A stretch of DNA of 63,846 nt from Sphingobacterium sp. UBA4616 (GTDB lineage Bacteria > Bacteroidota > Bacteroidia > Sphingobacteriales > Sphingobacteriaceae). This document shows, piece by piece, positions 43,855 to 53,401 of the stretch. The stretch lies in contig DGIS01000025.1 of the NCBI GenBank assembly GCA_002386525.1, positions 296,166-360,011 on the forward strand. Reading direction: 5' to 3'. The position numbers and the translations under genes are program-made. The notes under the pieces are model-generated. The model was not told the DNA's origin. It made no database searches and saw nothing but the letters and a program-made list of their open reading frames with translations. Each line of letters opens with the position of its first letter. Position 1 is the first letter of the stretch.

Positions 43855-45096
43855 TTATTCAAATTCAGCTTGCAAAATACGTACAATCTCGCGAATTGTA
43901 TCTTCTTCTAGATCTGTACGTCTCACTAACTCTTCCTCACTAAGAGATAGCACAGACTTCGCTGAATCCAAACCAACACGTTTTAATTCATCGATTACCC
44001 AGCTTTCAATCTCATCGCTGAACTCTTCGATATCAACATCCTCATCGAACTCATCATTCTCGCGATAAACGTCAATTTCATATCCAGTCAATTTTCCTGC
44101 CAATTTAATATTGTGCCCACCACGTCCAATTGCCAACGAAACTTGATCGGATTTTAGGTATACAGCTGCAGTTTTATTTTCTTCATCAATTTTGATTGAA
44201 CTAATCCTTGCAGGACTCAGAGCACGAGCGATATACAAGGAATGGTTTGTCGTAAAGTTAATAACGTCGATATTCTCATTACGCAGTTCACGTACGATAC
44301 CATGAATACGGGACCCTTTCATACCCACACAAGCTCCTACCGGATCAATACGGTCGTCATACGATTCAACAGCAACTTTCGCTCTTTCTCCAGGTTCGCG
44401 AACGATTTTTTTGATTGTAATTAAACCATCAAAAATTTCAGGGACCTCCAGTTCAAACAAACGTTGTAAAAACGCTGGTGCGGTACGTGAAATAATAATC
44501 TTTGGATTATTATTCATCATATCAACTTTATGCACGACTGCACGTATACCATCGCCCTTTTTGAAGTAGTCGGCAGGAATTTGTTCAGACTTCGGAAGAA
44601 TTAATTCATTACCATCCTCATCTAATACCAAGATCTCTTTCTTCCAAATCTGATACACTTCACCAATAACCAACTCTCCTTCTCTATCCTTATATTTTTT
44701 AAAGACCTCATCTTTTTCTAATTCCAAAACTTTCGACACAAGCGTTTGGCGAGCCGCTAGGATTGCACGGCGACCAAAACTTTCTAAGGTGATCTGCTCA
44801 ATAAAATCATCACCCACTTCTAAGTCTTCGTCATGTTTTCTAGCTTCAGCTAATTCGATTTCAAGATCATCATCCTCTGAAAATTCATCTTCAACAACGA
44901 CACGAGTCCTCCAAATCTCCAAATCCCCGTTATCTGGATTCACGATAACATCCACATTTTCATCCGTACCAAAACGACGACGGATCATACTACGAAAAAC
45001 CTCTTCCAATACTGTGATAACGGTAGGTCTATCGATATTCTTAAACTCCTTAAACTCTTGAAAAGAGTCTATCAGATTGATGTTGCTGTTACTCAT
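43855..45096 (-). CDS. nusA: Transcription termination/antitermination factor NusA
   Basis: NusA binds RNA polymerase and modulates pausing and termination. The 413-residue protein has the N-terminal polymerase-binding domain, an S1 domain (YKKGDGIRAVVHKVD region) and two KH domains with GACVGMKGSRIHGIVREL and LAIGRGGHNIKLAGKL. An acidic C-terminal helix-hairpin tail follows (VLSLSEEELVRRTDLEEDT). It starts 5 bp after rimP. Confidence 0.96.
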   Translation of the reverse strand: MSNSNINLIDSFQEFKEFKNIDRPTVITVLEEVFRSMIRRRFGTDENVDVIVNPDNGDLEIWRTRVVVEDEFSEDDDLEIELAEARKHDEDLEVGDDFIEQITLESFGRRAILAARQTLVSKVLELEKDEVFKKYKDREGELVIGEVYQIWKKEILVLDEDGNELILPKSEQIPADYFKKGDGIRAVVHKVDMMNNNPKIIISRTAPAFLQRLFELEVPEIFDGLITIKKIVREPGERAKVAVESYDDRIDPVGACVGMKGSRIHGIVRELRNENIDVINFTTNHSLYIARALSPARISSIKIDEENKTAAVYLKSDQVSLAIGRGGHNIKLAGKLTGYEIDVYRENDEFDEDVDIEEFSDEIESWVIDELKRVGLDSAKSVLSLSEEELVRRTDLEEDTIREIVRILQAEFE

Positions 45097-45101
45097 TATT
45101 A

Positions 45102-45566
45102 TTAAAATGAAATTACCACTTTTGTTGCTTTTATTTGATCAAAAGGAAGTTCTTTTTCTACCTCTTGCGCTTTTTTACCTTTTTCTTTAATCTTCTGAAG
45201 AACATTGATCTTCATATCATCCAGCGTCACCAATGTACCTTCAATTTTAGTATTATCGATCAACTTAACCTGAATCGTACGACCTATATTCTTTTGATAC
45301 TGTCGGATATTCACAAAATTAGCATCGATCCCTGGCGAGGAAACCTCTAAACGATAGGCATTATCAATTACATTTTCTTCTTCCAGATGAAAACCCACAT
45401 GACGGCTAACCTGAGCACAATCGTCAATATTAATACCATTATCCCCATCCAAAAGAATCTCTAGAATTTTATTTGGATGCATCTTAACGCTGACAATAAA
45501 TAAGTCATCGCGATCCGCTATTTTCTCTTCTATGAGTTCAACAACTCGTTTCTCTATATGCTGCAT
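45102..45566 (-). CDS. rimP: Ribosome maturation factor RimP
   Basis: RimP helps assemble the 30S subunit. The 154-residue protein has the two-domain layout: N-terminal alpha/beta domain with NKILEILLDGDNGINIDDCAQVSRHVG and LEVSSPGID, and an SH3-like C-terminal domain. It heads the conserved rimP-nusA-infB operon. A terminator for the upstream gene lies 35 bp before its start. Confidence 0.93.
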   Translation of the reverse strand: MQHIEKRVVELIEEKIADRDDLFIVSVKMHPNKILEILLDGDNGINIDDCAQVSRHVGFHLEEENVIDNAYRLEVSSPGIDANFVNIRQYQKNIGRTIQVKLIDNTKIEGTLVTLDDMKINVLQKIKEKGKKAQEVEKELPFDQIKATKVVISF

Positions 45567-45600
45567 TGTTCTTTCTGTAGAAATGCTATTTAATTGAATT

Positions 45601-45626
45601 AAAAAAAGGGGGCAATACGAGCCCCC
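45601..45626 (-). terminator. Terminator of the S24-repressor gene
   Basis: On the minus strand GGGGGC pairs with GCCCCC around a 7-base loop and is followed by seven T. It separates the repressor gene from rimP. Confidence 0.9.
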
Positions 45627-45701
45627 TTCCTTTCAGATATGCAAATATAGCACTTTATAAAATAAAAAACAAATATCGCTCAAAATGCTAAAAATATTTC
45701 A

Positions 45702-46478
45702 CTACTTTGAATTGTCGACAACTGCATTAATGGTTTTCTGCATTTGTGCCATCATACTCGTCAATGTTTCCATTGTCGGCTCAGGCGTCGGCTCAGGCAG
45801 CTGCGTACTTATAAAAGCCTTCGCCTTCCACACTTCAAGGATATCCGACGTCTCAACCCAATAAGGCACATAAGTTTTGTTGTCAGAAACGAGTTTCAAG
45901 CCTTTATCCTCTTTAAATTTAAAAGCGATACGTTTATACACCACGCCATCTTCCTTCGACACGACTACGTACGTGCTTCCAGGTTTAATATCATGCCAGT
46001 TTTCCACATACTCCGCCACGACAATAGATCCTGACGGCAAAGGCAACATCGAGTCTCCTTTAATTTCAAAAGCGCGAAATGTGCCCTGACCAAACATTGG
46101 AAGTGAAAACTTAGGTAATTCTGCGACATACTCCGGATCACCATACCCATTTAAATACCCAGCACTAGCCTTTACAGGCACCAGTTCAATATTCTCACGG
46201 TTATCCGTATCTACAGTAACACTTAGCACCCTTAAATTGGATGCATTACTTTTGGGAACTGGCTTCCACTTGTCGTCAATAACATCGTTTGCCAGTTCAT
46301 CCATAGTCAACCCATAGAATTCAGCAATCTTCTTCAACAACTCATATTTAGGCTCAGCCCTATCTTCCTCATACGCCCCGACAGACGCTCGCTTAATTTC
46401 CATGATATCAGCAAATTGTTGCTGTGTAATTTTCTTTCCTTTTCTAAGGAATTTCAGATTGGACGAAATATTTGACAT
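45702..46478 (-). CDS. HTH-XRE transcriptional repressor with S24 (LexA/CI-like) peptidase domain
   Basis: The 258-residue protein has an N-terminal XRE helix-turn-helix (residues about 7-62, QQQFADIMEIKRASVGAYEE), an Ala106-Gly107 autocleavage site (KASAGYL), and a C-terminal S24 domain with nucleophile Ser143 (KGDSMLP) and general-base Lys182 (VVYKRIAF). This is the design of LexA/CI repressors that cleave themselves when RecA is active. A Pro-Glu-Thr linker and a short helical tail end the protein. It is divergent from a GIY-YIG-like gene and likely binds the inverted repeat at 46509-46546. Confidence 0.9.
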   Translation of the reverse strand: MSNISSNLKFLRKGKKITQQQFADIMEIKRASVGAYEEDRAEPKYELLKKIAEFYGLTMDELANDVIDDKWKPVPKSNASNLRVLSVTVDTDNRENIELVPVKASAGYLNGYGDPEYVAELPKFSLPMFGQGTFRAFEIKGDSMLPLPSGSIVVAEYVENWHDIKPGSTYVVVSKEDGVVYKRIAFKFKEDKGLKLVSDNKTYVPYWVETSDILEVWKAKAFISTQLPEPTPEPTMETLTSMMAQMQKTINAVVDNSK

Positions 46479-46508
46479 GTTATTTTTTCAAAAAAATATT
46501 TTGCAAAA

Positions 46509-46546
46509 ACTAATTTTATTAGTAATATTGTGCCAATAAAATTAGT
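46509..46546. promoter_or_regulatory. Perfect 12-bp inverted repeat, probable repressor operator
   Basis: ACTAATTTTATT (46509-46520) and AATAAAATTAGT (46535-46546) are exact inverted copies separated by 14 bases. They lie between the two divergent start codons and overlap the likely promoters: TTG at 46528-46530 with a TATATTTT box at 46550-46557 on plus, and TTG-N21-TAGTTTTTG on minus. The left arm is itself part of ACTAATTTTATTAGT, a smaller palindrome. Confidence 0.7.
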
Positions 46547-46580
46547 AAATATATTTTAAACGTCCAAATAATTTAGCATT

Positions 46581-46904
46581 ATGAGCAATTTTATTCTATA
46601 TATAGTGACAGATAGCAATCGGAAACGCTTCGAAATTGGTCTCAGCACCAACATATTCAATACAGTAAAGAAGCTACAGCAATCCAACAGTTTTATCTTC
46701 AATCAAGGCCCAAGCCTAAATAGAATAATCTATACGGAAGATTTTACAAGTTTAGAGACAGCAAACAAAAAGATAGACGAACTACAGCATTTTACAGCCA
46801 TGCAGATTGAAAGACTCATCCGTAAATCTAATCCAAACTGGAATAATCTTTTCCCGCAGTCACACCGAGATTTTGCCAAAAGTGGCACAAGCTACGCCGC
46901 TTAG
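46581..46904 (+). CDS. GIY-YIG-superfamily-like small protein, catalytically degenerate
   Basis: The 107-residue protein follows the GIY-YIG layout: an opening strand ILYIVTDSNRKRFEIGLSTN, RIIYTEDFTSLETANKKIDEL and the family-like ending RLIRKSNPNWNNLF. The GIY triplet reads YIV and YIG reads EIG (residues 18-20), and the Arg that normally follows in the first helix is absent, so nuclease activity is doubtful. It is divergent from the S24 repressor and probably controlled by it, suggesting a DNA-damage-linked role. Confidence 0.65.
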   Translation: MSNFILYIVTDSNRKRFEIGLSTNIFNTVKKLQQSNSFIFNQGPSLNRIIYTEDFTSLETANKKIDELQHFTAMQIERLIRKSNPNWNNLFPQSHRDFAKSGTSYAA

Positions 46905-46905
46905 C

Positions 46906-46939
46906 AAAAAAAAAGCCACCTGTATAAAAACTAGGCGGC
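46906..46939 (-). terminator. Terminator of the penicillin-binding protein gene
   Basis: On the minus strand GCCGCCT pairs with AGGTGGC (one G-T) and is followed by nine T, 39 bases beyond the PBP stop and directly after the convergent small gene. Confidence 0.85.
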
Positions 46940-46978
46940 CATTTCATATTTTTGAAGACAAGTATTAAAAGCAGTTAT

Positions 46979-49402
46979 TTAATTCTGAACAGGCCCATCT
47001 TCAGACGAGGATAATTTTTCACTTTGCAAACTATCCGCACTACCTTCAGTATTGCTACGCTCAAGTTGATCCGTATTATTGCGTTCAAGTTGACTTTCTT
47101 CACCACCCTCTTCTTCCGGCCCGATAAATCCTTCATCAGTAGGTACCTCTAACTGAGTAGAATCCATCTGCTCTGGTTCCGGATCACTGTAACGCGGCGT
47201 TTCACATTTGTATGATTTTGTAATTTCAACAGTAGGGCTTGGAAACTTACCCATGGTGTACCCTAAATTTTTATCTTTATAAACGGATTCCAGATAAATT
47301 CCAAAAATCGGCAATGCAGTACGAGAACCTTCTCCCGTATGCGAGTTCTTAAAGTGAATGCTCCGCTCGTCACACCCTACCCAAATACCTGTAACCAGAT
47401 CTTTTGTCACCCCCATATACCAGCCATCTACATATTCAGAAGAAGTACCTGTTTTCCCTCCTATTTCATTTTCCTTTTTAAATAAATCCCACTCCCACAA
47501 TCCTTGAGACGTACCACCTGGCTCTTCCATCCCACCACGGAGCATATACGTCATTAACCACGCATCTTGCTTATCAACGACCTGTTTACGTTCAGCCTGA
47601 AACGTTGCAATCACGTTACCATCATGATCTTCAATCTTAGAAACCAGCAAAGGTGTCACGCGCTCACCATGGTTCATCATTGTTGAGTACCCATTCACCA
47701 TTTCAAAAACAGAAACATCATTAGGTCCAAGCCCCACGGAAGCAACCGGATTTAATTTACTCGTAATACCACAACGGTGAGCCGCATCAACAACTTTCGA
47801 AGGCGTGACCATATCAGTTAACTGAACTGTAACCGAATTGATGGAGCGGGCCATCGCATGCCGCAAAGACATTTCACGATAGGAGAAATTCCAGTCAGCA
47901 TTTTTCGGTTCCCATATCTCAACAGAATCACCTTTATCAATCTTGATGGTAACAGGCTTATCTGTAATTTTATCACAAGGCGACATTCCCGATTCTAAGG
48001 CTGCTAAGTATACGAAAGGCTTAAACGTAGATCCCGCTTGTCGTTTCGCTTGCATCACGTGATCATACTTAAAATATTGATGATTTATTCCACCAATCCA
48101 TGCTTTAATTTCACCTGAATAGGGATCCATTGACATCATCCCTGCATTCAGCATCATCGCATAATATTTCAAAGAGTCCATTGTAGACATCTCCCTTTCG
48201 ATCTTGCCTCCATCCTTCCAGTTATAGACTTCCATCTTCTTCTTGTTGTTGAGGAAATAAGAGATACTATCAGGAGTATTGGCGTACTTTTTACTCAAAA
48301 AAGCATAATACGGGGTCTTCTTAGCCAAATTATCCAAAAAATTAGGAATAACTTTACCTGACAAATCGCGCCATGGCTCCTGTCCATCCCAAGTATTATT
48401 TAAACGTTGCTGCAATTCTACCATTTGCTTGGCGACCGCTTCTTCAGCATGCTTTTGAAGTTTAGAATTTATAGTGGTATAAATTTTCAGCCCGTCAGTG
48501 TAGATGTCATAATTATTTTCCTCTGACCATTTCTCCAACCACTTCGCTACAGCAGTACGTAAATAAGAGTCTCCACCAGCATTTATATCTTGACTATTCG
48601 TATTCAAAACAATCTTTTCTTTAATCAGACCATCATACTCTTCTTTTTTTAAAAAGCCACTTTTATACATTTGACTTAATACGATATTTTTTCGTACAAA
48701 TGCATTTTCAGGATTTCGAATTGGATTATACAATGTAGTACCTTTTAGCATCCCTATTAAAACAGCCGCTTGGTTTTGAGTCAACTGATTCGCTCCCTTT
48801 GAAAAATATCGTTTTGCAGCCGTTTCAATTCCATAAGCGTTATTACTGAACGAGACAGTATTCAAATACATTTCCAATATCTGGTTTTTGGAGTAACGCT
48901 GCTCCAGTTTGTAAGCTGTCATCCACTCCTTAAATTTAGTCACCACTAATCCGGCAACAGGAAGACGTGTCAACAAACCACCCGACTTATTATAGCGAGT
49001 ACGATAAAGATTTTTAGCTAATTGCTGCGTAATTGTACTTGCACCCCGCTTATCTCCTTTTAAAGTCGATAAAATTCCCGATCCTAATCCAAAAAAGTCA
49101 ACACCCTTATGACTATAAAAACGTACATCCTCGGTTGCTATCAAAGCATTCGTTACTGTTTTAGGGATACTGTCAAACGGAATTGGATTTCTATCCTCAT
49201 CGAAATACCGGCCAATTAAAACACTGTCTGCGGTATATAACTCCGTTGAGATATTAACACTAGGCATAACAATATCCTTTTTAGTCGGAGAATAACCGAA
49301 AAGCCAAAGAAAATTCAATTGTATAGCACAAACCAATATAATGACAAAGTATATTGCTATAACGAAATAACGAAGAATTCTATTCTTAATACGTTTAAAC
49401 AT
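46979..49402 (-). CDS. Penicillin-binding protein 1A (bifunctional transglycosylase/transpeptidase)
   Basis: The 807-residue class A PBP polymerises and crosslinks peptidoglycan. One N-terminal membrane helix (residues about 10-35) is followed by a GT51 domain with ATEDVRFYSHKGVD (catalytic Glu), RGASTITQQLAKNLY and KNQILEMYLNTV. The transpeptidase domain has the nucleophile motif GSTFKPFVYLAAL, ARSINSVTVQ and GGKTGTSSEYVDG. The C-terminal tail is rich in Glu, Ser and Asn with the repeat QLERSNT/QLERNNT. Monocistronic. Confidence 0.95.
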   Translation of the reverse strand: MFKRIKNRILRYFVIAIYFVIILVCAIQLNFLWLFGYSPTKKDIVMPSVNISTELYTADSVLIGRYFDEDRNPIPFDSIPKTVTNALIATEDVRFYSHKGVDFFGLGSGILSTLKGDKRGASTITQQLAKNLYRTRYNKSGGLLTRLPVAGLVVTKFKEWMTAYKLEQRYSKNQILEMYLNTVSFSNNAYGIETAAKRYFSKGANQLTQNQAAVLIGMLKGTTLYNPIRNPENAFVRKNIVLSQMYKSGFLKKEEYDGLIKEKIVLNTNSQDINAGGDSYLRTAVAKWLEKWSEENNYDIYTDGLKIYTTINSKLQKHAEEAVAKQMVELQQRLNNTWDGQEPWRDLSGKVIPNFLDNLAKKTPYYAFLSKKYANTPDSISYFLNNKKKMEVYNWKDGGKIEREMSTMDSLKYYAMMLNAGMMSMDPYSGEIKAWIGGINHQYFKYDHVMQAKRQAGSTFKPFVYLAALESGMSPCDKITDKPVTIKIDKGDSVEIWEPKNADWNFSYREMSLRHAMARSINSVTVQLTDMVTPSKVVDAAHRCGITSKLNPVASVGLGPNDVSVFEMVNGYSTMMNHGERVTPLLVSKIEDHDGNVIATFQAERKQVVDKQDAWLMTYMLRGGMEEPGGTSQGLWEWDLFKKENEIGGKTGTSSEYVDGWYMGVTKDLVTGIWVGCDERSIHFKNSHTGEGSRTALPIFGIYLESVYKDKNLGYTMGKFPSPTVEITKSYKCETPRYSDPEPEQMDSTQLEVPTDEGFIGPEEEGGEESQLERNNTDQLERSNTEGSADSLQSEKLSSSEDGPVQN

Positions 49403-49715
49403 AAATGGAAATTTACCTTATATTCAACACATCCGACCAGCAAAAGGTTTTAACCCCGCCTGACATGCCTTTCTATCTATTTTCAGGGGCTAAATATACA
49501 ACTAAATAAATCGCTGTAATCAACTATTTACATTTTTTAACAATAAATGGTGTACGCAAAACAACCTAAAAATTGAGCATAATTCGATAGGTCTAATTTC
49601 CCTTTTTTAGCTGCCTTCCACAAATATTATACCCCTTTTTTATTTATTATCGATTTTATTTTAAAATAATAATGATATTTGTTTAAATTTAGATGTAAAA
49701 AAGTCAACTATTAGC

Positions 49716-51182
49716 ATGTTAAAACAAACATTACAACAAAAGCTATTACAGAAATTGTCTCCGCAACAGATACAATTTATAAAATTGTTGCAGGTTCCGA
49801 CTGTTTCATTAGATGCAAGAATCAAGGAAGAATTAGAGGAAAACCCTGCGTTAGAAGATGGTAGCTTGACTAATATGACCGATCCTATAGAAGAATATCC
49901 TGACAAAGATCCCGATGATAATTTTGACAATGAAGATGGATTCGACTCAGACGACTTTAGCTTGGAAGACTATATTCAGGAGGACGATTTCAAAGATTAT
50001 GGTAACGGCTATGAGTATGGCGATGATGATGATGATCGGAAAGAAATGCCTGTTGCAATCCAGCATTCCTTTTATGAGCAGTTACAACAGCAATTAGACC
50101 TGTTGGCTTTAGATGACAAGCACTTTCTAATTGGCCAACAAATTATTGGCAGTCTTGATGACGACGGGTACTTACGCCGTCCTATTATCAATCTTGTAGA
50201 CGATCTAGCGTTTGGGCAAAACGTAATGACTGAAGAAAATGAAGTACTTGATATGTTGAAAGTCATTCAAGATTTTGAGCCGGCCGGAATTGGCGCCCGG
50301 GATTTACAAGAATGTCTTTTGATCCAGCTGCAAAAAAAAGACACTCAAAATCCTACAATTAAACTTGCTATTAAAGTAGTAGCGAACTACCTCGAAGAAT
50401 TTACCAAAAAGCATTATGATAAATTAGAAAAATCATTGGGTATTTCATCCGAGGATTTAAAAAATGTAGTGAATGAGATCCTAAAACTTAATCCAAAGCC
50501 TGGAGACTCTGGCGCGGTCGCTGGTAAACAGCTTCATATTATCCCGGATTTCCATATTAGCAACAATGATGGTATTCTACATTTGACTTTAAATGGCCGA
50601 AACGCGCCCGAGCTCCGTATAAGCCGTGATTACCAGCACATGTTCGAGCACTATGAAAAATCGGATCAAAAGGATAAAAAAATGAAAGAAGCTGTACAAT
50701 TCGTCAAGCAAAAGCTTGACTCAGCAAAATGGTTTATTGATGCCATAAAACAACGTCAGCAAACCTTACTCAAAACAATGAATGCGATCATGGAATACCA
50801 ATATGATTATTTCCTGACAGGTGATGATCGAAAGCTAAAACCCATGATATTGAAAGATATTGCGGATAGAATTGACATGGATATATCGACAGTATCGCGG
50901 GTGGCAAATTCAAAATATGTACAGACAGAATTCGGCACTTTTCTCCTAAAATCATTTTTCTCCGAAGCTATTCAAACAGATTCTGGGGAAGAGGTATCCA
51001 ACAAAGAGGTTAAAAAAATATTGGAGGAGTGTATTTCAAAAGAAAATAAACGGAAACCGCTAGCTGATGAAAAGCTTACTGAGATCCTGAAAGAAAAAGG
51101 CTATAATATTGCACGACGAACAGTAGCAAAATATCGGGAGGCATTGAACATCCCTGTAGCAAGATTACGAAAAGAGCTCTAA
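49716..51182 (+). CDS. rpoN: RNA polymerase sigma-54 factor (RpoN)
   Basis: The 488-residue protein has the three sigma-54 regions: Gln/Leu-rich region I (MLKQTLQQKLLQKLSPQQIQFIKLLQ), an Asp/Glu-rich region II (about 45-115) and the core/DNA-binding region with DIADRIDMDISTVSRVANSKYVQTEFG type segments, ending in the RpoN box ARRTVAKYRE (466-475). No enhancer-binding protein gene lies nearby. Its stop codon is inside its own terminator hairpin. Confidence 0.96.
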   Translation: MLKQTLQQKLLQKLSPQQIQFIKLLQVPTVSLDARIKEELEENPALEDGSLTNMTDPIEEYPDKDPDDNFDNEDGFDSDDFSLEDYIQEDDFKDYGNGYEYGDDDDDRKEMPVAIQHSFYEQLQQQLDLLALDDKHFLIGQQIIGSLDDDGYLRRPIINLVDDLAFGQNVMTEENEVLDMLKVIQDFEPAGIGARDLQECLLIQLQKKDTQNPTIKLAIKVVANYLEEFTKKHYDKLEKSLGISSEDLKNVVNEILKLNPKPGDSGAVAGKQLHIIPDFHISNNDGILHLTLNGRNAPELRISRDYQHMFEHYEKSDQKDKKMKEAVQFVKQKLDSAKWFIDAIKQRQQTLLKTMNAIMEYQYDYFLTGDDRKLKPMILKDIADRIDMDISTVSRVANSKYVQTEFGTFLLKSFFSEAIQTDSGEEVSNKEVKKILEECISKENKRKPLADEKLTEILKEKGYNIARRTVAKYREALNIPVARLRKEL

Positions 51183-51197
51183 GAGCTCTTTTTGTTT
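51171..51197 (+). terminator. Terminator overlapping the rpoN stop codon
   Basis: AAAGAGCT (51171-51178) pairs with AGCTCTTT (51184-51191), loop CTAAG contains the stop, followed by a T-rich tract. Confidence 0.8.
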
Positions 51198-51229
51198 TTA
51201 CCTAAAGACCAAATCCAAATTAAGAATAG

Positions 51230-51237
51230 TATCTTTG
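51230..51237 (+). promoter_or_regulatory. -7 box upstream of aguB
   Basis: TATCTTTG matches TAnnTTTG, 26 bases before the aguB ATG. The -33 element is not recognisable. Confidence 0.45.
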
Positions 51238-51263
51238 TGCTTGAATTAAATAAGCATTAAAGA

Positions 51264-52139
51264 ATGAGCAAAGTAAAAGTTGGAGTTGTACAGATGAGCT
51301 GTACCGCAAGCAAACAAGAGAATCTCGAAAAAGCTATCGCTAAAGTAAAAGAGGCCGCTGCAAAAGGTGCGCAAATTGTGTGTCTGCAAGAACTATTTAC
51401 CTCTTTATATTTCTGCGATGTAGAAGATTATGACAATTTCGCATTGGCTGAATCCATCCCCGGTCCATCCACCGATGCGCTATCGGCTATCGCCAAGGAA
51501 GCTGGAGTCGTCATTATCGCTTCATTATTTGAAAAAAGAGCCGAAGGACTTTACCATAATACAACCGCTGTACTAGATGCGGATGGCTCATATTTAGGAA
51601 AATATCGGAAAATGCATATTCCAGATGACCCCGCTTTTTATGAAAAATTCTATTTTACGCCGGGTGATCTAGGCTACAAAGTATTCAAAACACAATTTGG
51701 CAAAATAGGAATTTTAATCTGTTGGGATCAATGGTACCCTGAAGCATCTCGGATCACCGCCTTAATGGGCGCTGAAATTTTATTTTATCCTACGGCTATC
51801 GGATGGGCAACTGATCAGGACGAAGAAACCAACAAAGATCAATATAACGCATGGCAAACCATACAACGCTCCCATGCAGTTGCTAACGGCGTTCCAGTGG
51901 TATCTGTTAACCGGGTTGGATATGAACAAAATGGTGCCATGAAATTCTGGGGCGGAAGTTTCGTAACAAATGGACAGGGGAAATTGCTTTACCTTGCTTC
52001 TCATGACAAGGAGGAAATTGAGGTCGTCGAATTAGACTTAAATGAATCGGATTATTTTAGAAAACACTGGCCATTTCTGAGAGATCGAAGAATTGAAACA
52101 TACTCCCCAATCACCAAACGTTTTATTGACGAAGACTAA
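51264..52139 (+). CDS. aguB: N-carbamoylputrescine amidase (AguB)
   Basis: AguB hydrolyses N-carbamoylputrescine to putrescine, CO2 and ammonia. The 291-residue nitrilase-fold protein has the Glu-Lys-Cys triad: Glu in CLQELFTSLYFCD, Lys in YRKMHIPDDPAFYEK and Cys in GILICWDQWYPEA. The product of the neighbouring aguA (agmatine deiminase) is its substrate, which supports this choice over other nitrilase-family members. Confidence 0.94.
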   Translation: MSKVKVGVVQMSCTASKQENLEKAIAKVKEAAAKGAQIVCLQELFTSLYFCDVEDYDNFALAESIPGPSTDALSAIAKEAGVVIIASLFEKRAEGLYHNTTAVLDADGSYLGKYRKMHIPDDPAFYEKFYFTPGDLGYKVFKTQFGKIGILICWDQWYPEASRITALMGAEILFYPTAIGWATDQDEETNKDQYNAWQTIQRSHAVANGVPVVSVNRVGYEQNGAMKFWGGSFVTNGQGKLLYLASHDKEEIEVVELDLNESDYFRKHWPFLRDRRIETYSPITKRFIDED

Positions 52140-52228
52140 TATTGCATATACTTGCCATTTCGGTTGCGAAGGTACATAGCTGTGCTGAGTTGAACTGAAA
52201 TGGCTTTTTTAATCCCCTTAAAATAAGT

Positions 52229-53305
52229 ATGGAACAGAAAAATACATTTATACAGACCTATTTTGACAATTCCCCAAAAAAACAGGGATTCTCATTTCCG
52301 CCAGAATGGGCTAAGCAAGAGGCCTTATGGCTGAGCTGGCCACACAAAGAGGAATCGTGGCCTGGAAAAATCGAAACGATATACGAACCTTATTGTCAAT
52401 TTATTAAAGTCGTATCCGAAGGCCAAAAGGTAAGAATTAACGTCGCTAATGAGGAAATGCAAAATTTTGCTATACAGGCCCTGAAAGACGTGACGACAGA
52501 TTTTAGCAATATCGAATTCTATTTTAATCCAACCAATGATGCTTGGTGTAGAGACCACGGCCCTGCTTTTATCATTAATCCGTCGACAAATCAAAAAGCA
52601 GTTGTTGACTGGGGGTACAACGCGTGGGGTGGTAAATATCCTCCATTTGAACTTGACGATATCGTCCCAACTCGCATTGCCCAAAAATTGGGTCTTCCTT
52701 TATTTACCCCTGACATCGTCATGGAGGGAGGATCAGTTGAATTTAATGGTGCAGGAACAATTATGACAACAACGGCGTGCCTGTTGAATAAAAACCGAAA
52801 TCCGCACTTAACGAAAGAACAAATAGAAATCTATTTAAAAGAGTTTTACGGTCAAGAACAAGTGTTATGGCTTGGTGATGGTATAGTTGGAGACGATACA
52901 GACGGCCACATTGATGATATTACACGCTTCGTTAATGAAAATACAGTACTAACTGTTGTAGAAGAAGATCCTTCAGATGAGAATTACCAGATTCTTCAGG
53001 AAAATCTGGAAATGCTTCGTTCATTTAAACTCTTAAACGGAGAACCCCTGCATATCATTGAGCTCCCAATGCCGGCCCCTGTTATTTATGATGGTACCAG
53101 ATTACCCGCTTCTTATGCTAATTTCTACATTGCCAATGATGTTGTTGTTGTGCCAGTCTTCAACGACAAAAACGACCAAAGAGCACTGGACATCATCCAA
53201 AGCTGCTTTCCTAAACGTAAAGTCATTGGAATAAATTCGGTCGACATCATTTGGGGACTGGGAAGTTTCCACTGCCTGAGCCAGCAGGAACCAGCGATTA
53301 TTTAA
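52229..53305 (+). CDS. aguA: Agmatine deiminase (AguA)
   Basis: AguA converts agmatine to N-carbamoylputrescine and ammonia. The 358-residue guanidino-modifying enzyme has the substrate-binding DAWCRDHGPAF, MEGGSVEFNG, the GHIDDITRFV His/Asp block and the nucleophilic Cys in GLGSFHCLSQQEPA near the C-terminus. It follows aguB with a 89-bp gap on the same strand. With aguB it makes putrescine; the arginine decarboxylase that supplies agmatine is not in this window. Confidence 0.95.
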   Translation: MEQKNTFIQTYFDNSPKKQGFSFPPEWAKQEALWLSWPHKEESWPGKIETIYEPYCQFIKVVSEGQKVRINVANEEMQNFAIQALKDVTTDFSNIEFYFNPTNDAWCRDHGPAFIINPSTNQKAVVDWGYNAWGGKYPPFELDDIVPTRIAQKLGLPLFTPDIVMEGGSVEFNGAGTIMTTTACLLNKNRNPHLTKEQIEIYLKEFYGQEQVLWLGDGIVGDDTDGHIDDITRFVNENTVLTVVEEDPSDENYQILQENLEMLRSFKLLNGEPLHIIELPMPAPVIYDGTRLPASYANFYIANDVVVVPVFNDKNDQRALDIIQSCFPKRKVIGINSVDIIWGLGSFHCLSQQEPAII

Positions 53306-53324
53306 ACGAACTATTCAAAAATAG

Positions 53325-53364
53325 AAATTCCCCCATAAAGTCATTCAGTTATTGGGGGAATTTT
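53325..53364. terminator. Terminator between aguA and the DeoR gene
   Basis: AAATTCCCCCA pairs with TGGGGGAATTT with an A/T-rich interior; A and T tracts flank both sides, so it can act for both convergent genes. Confidence 0.85.
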
Positions 53365-53401
53365 AATTAAAAAATCAGAATGGTCTTGAACTTAATTCTT
53401 A

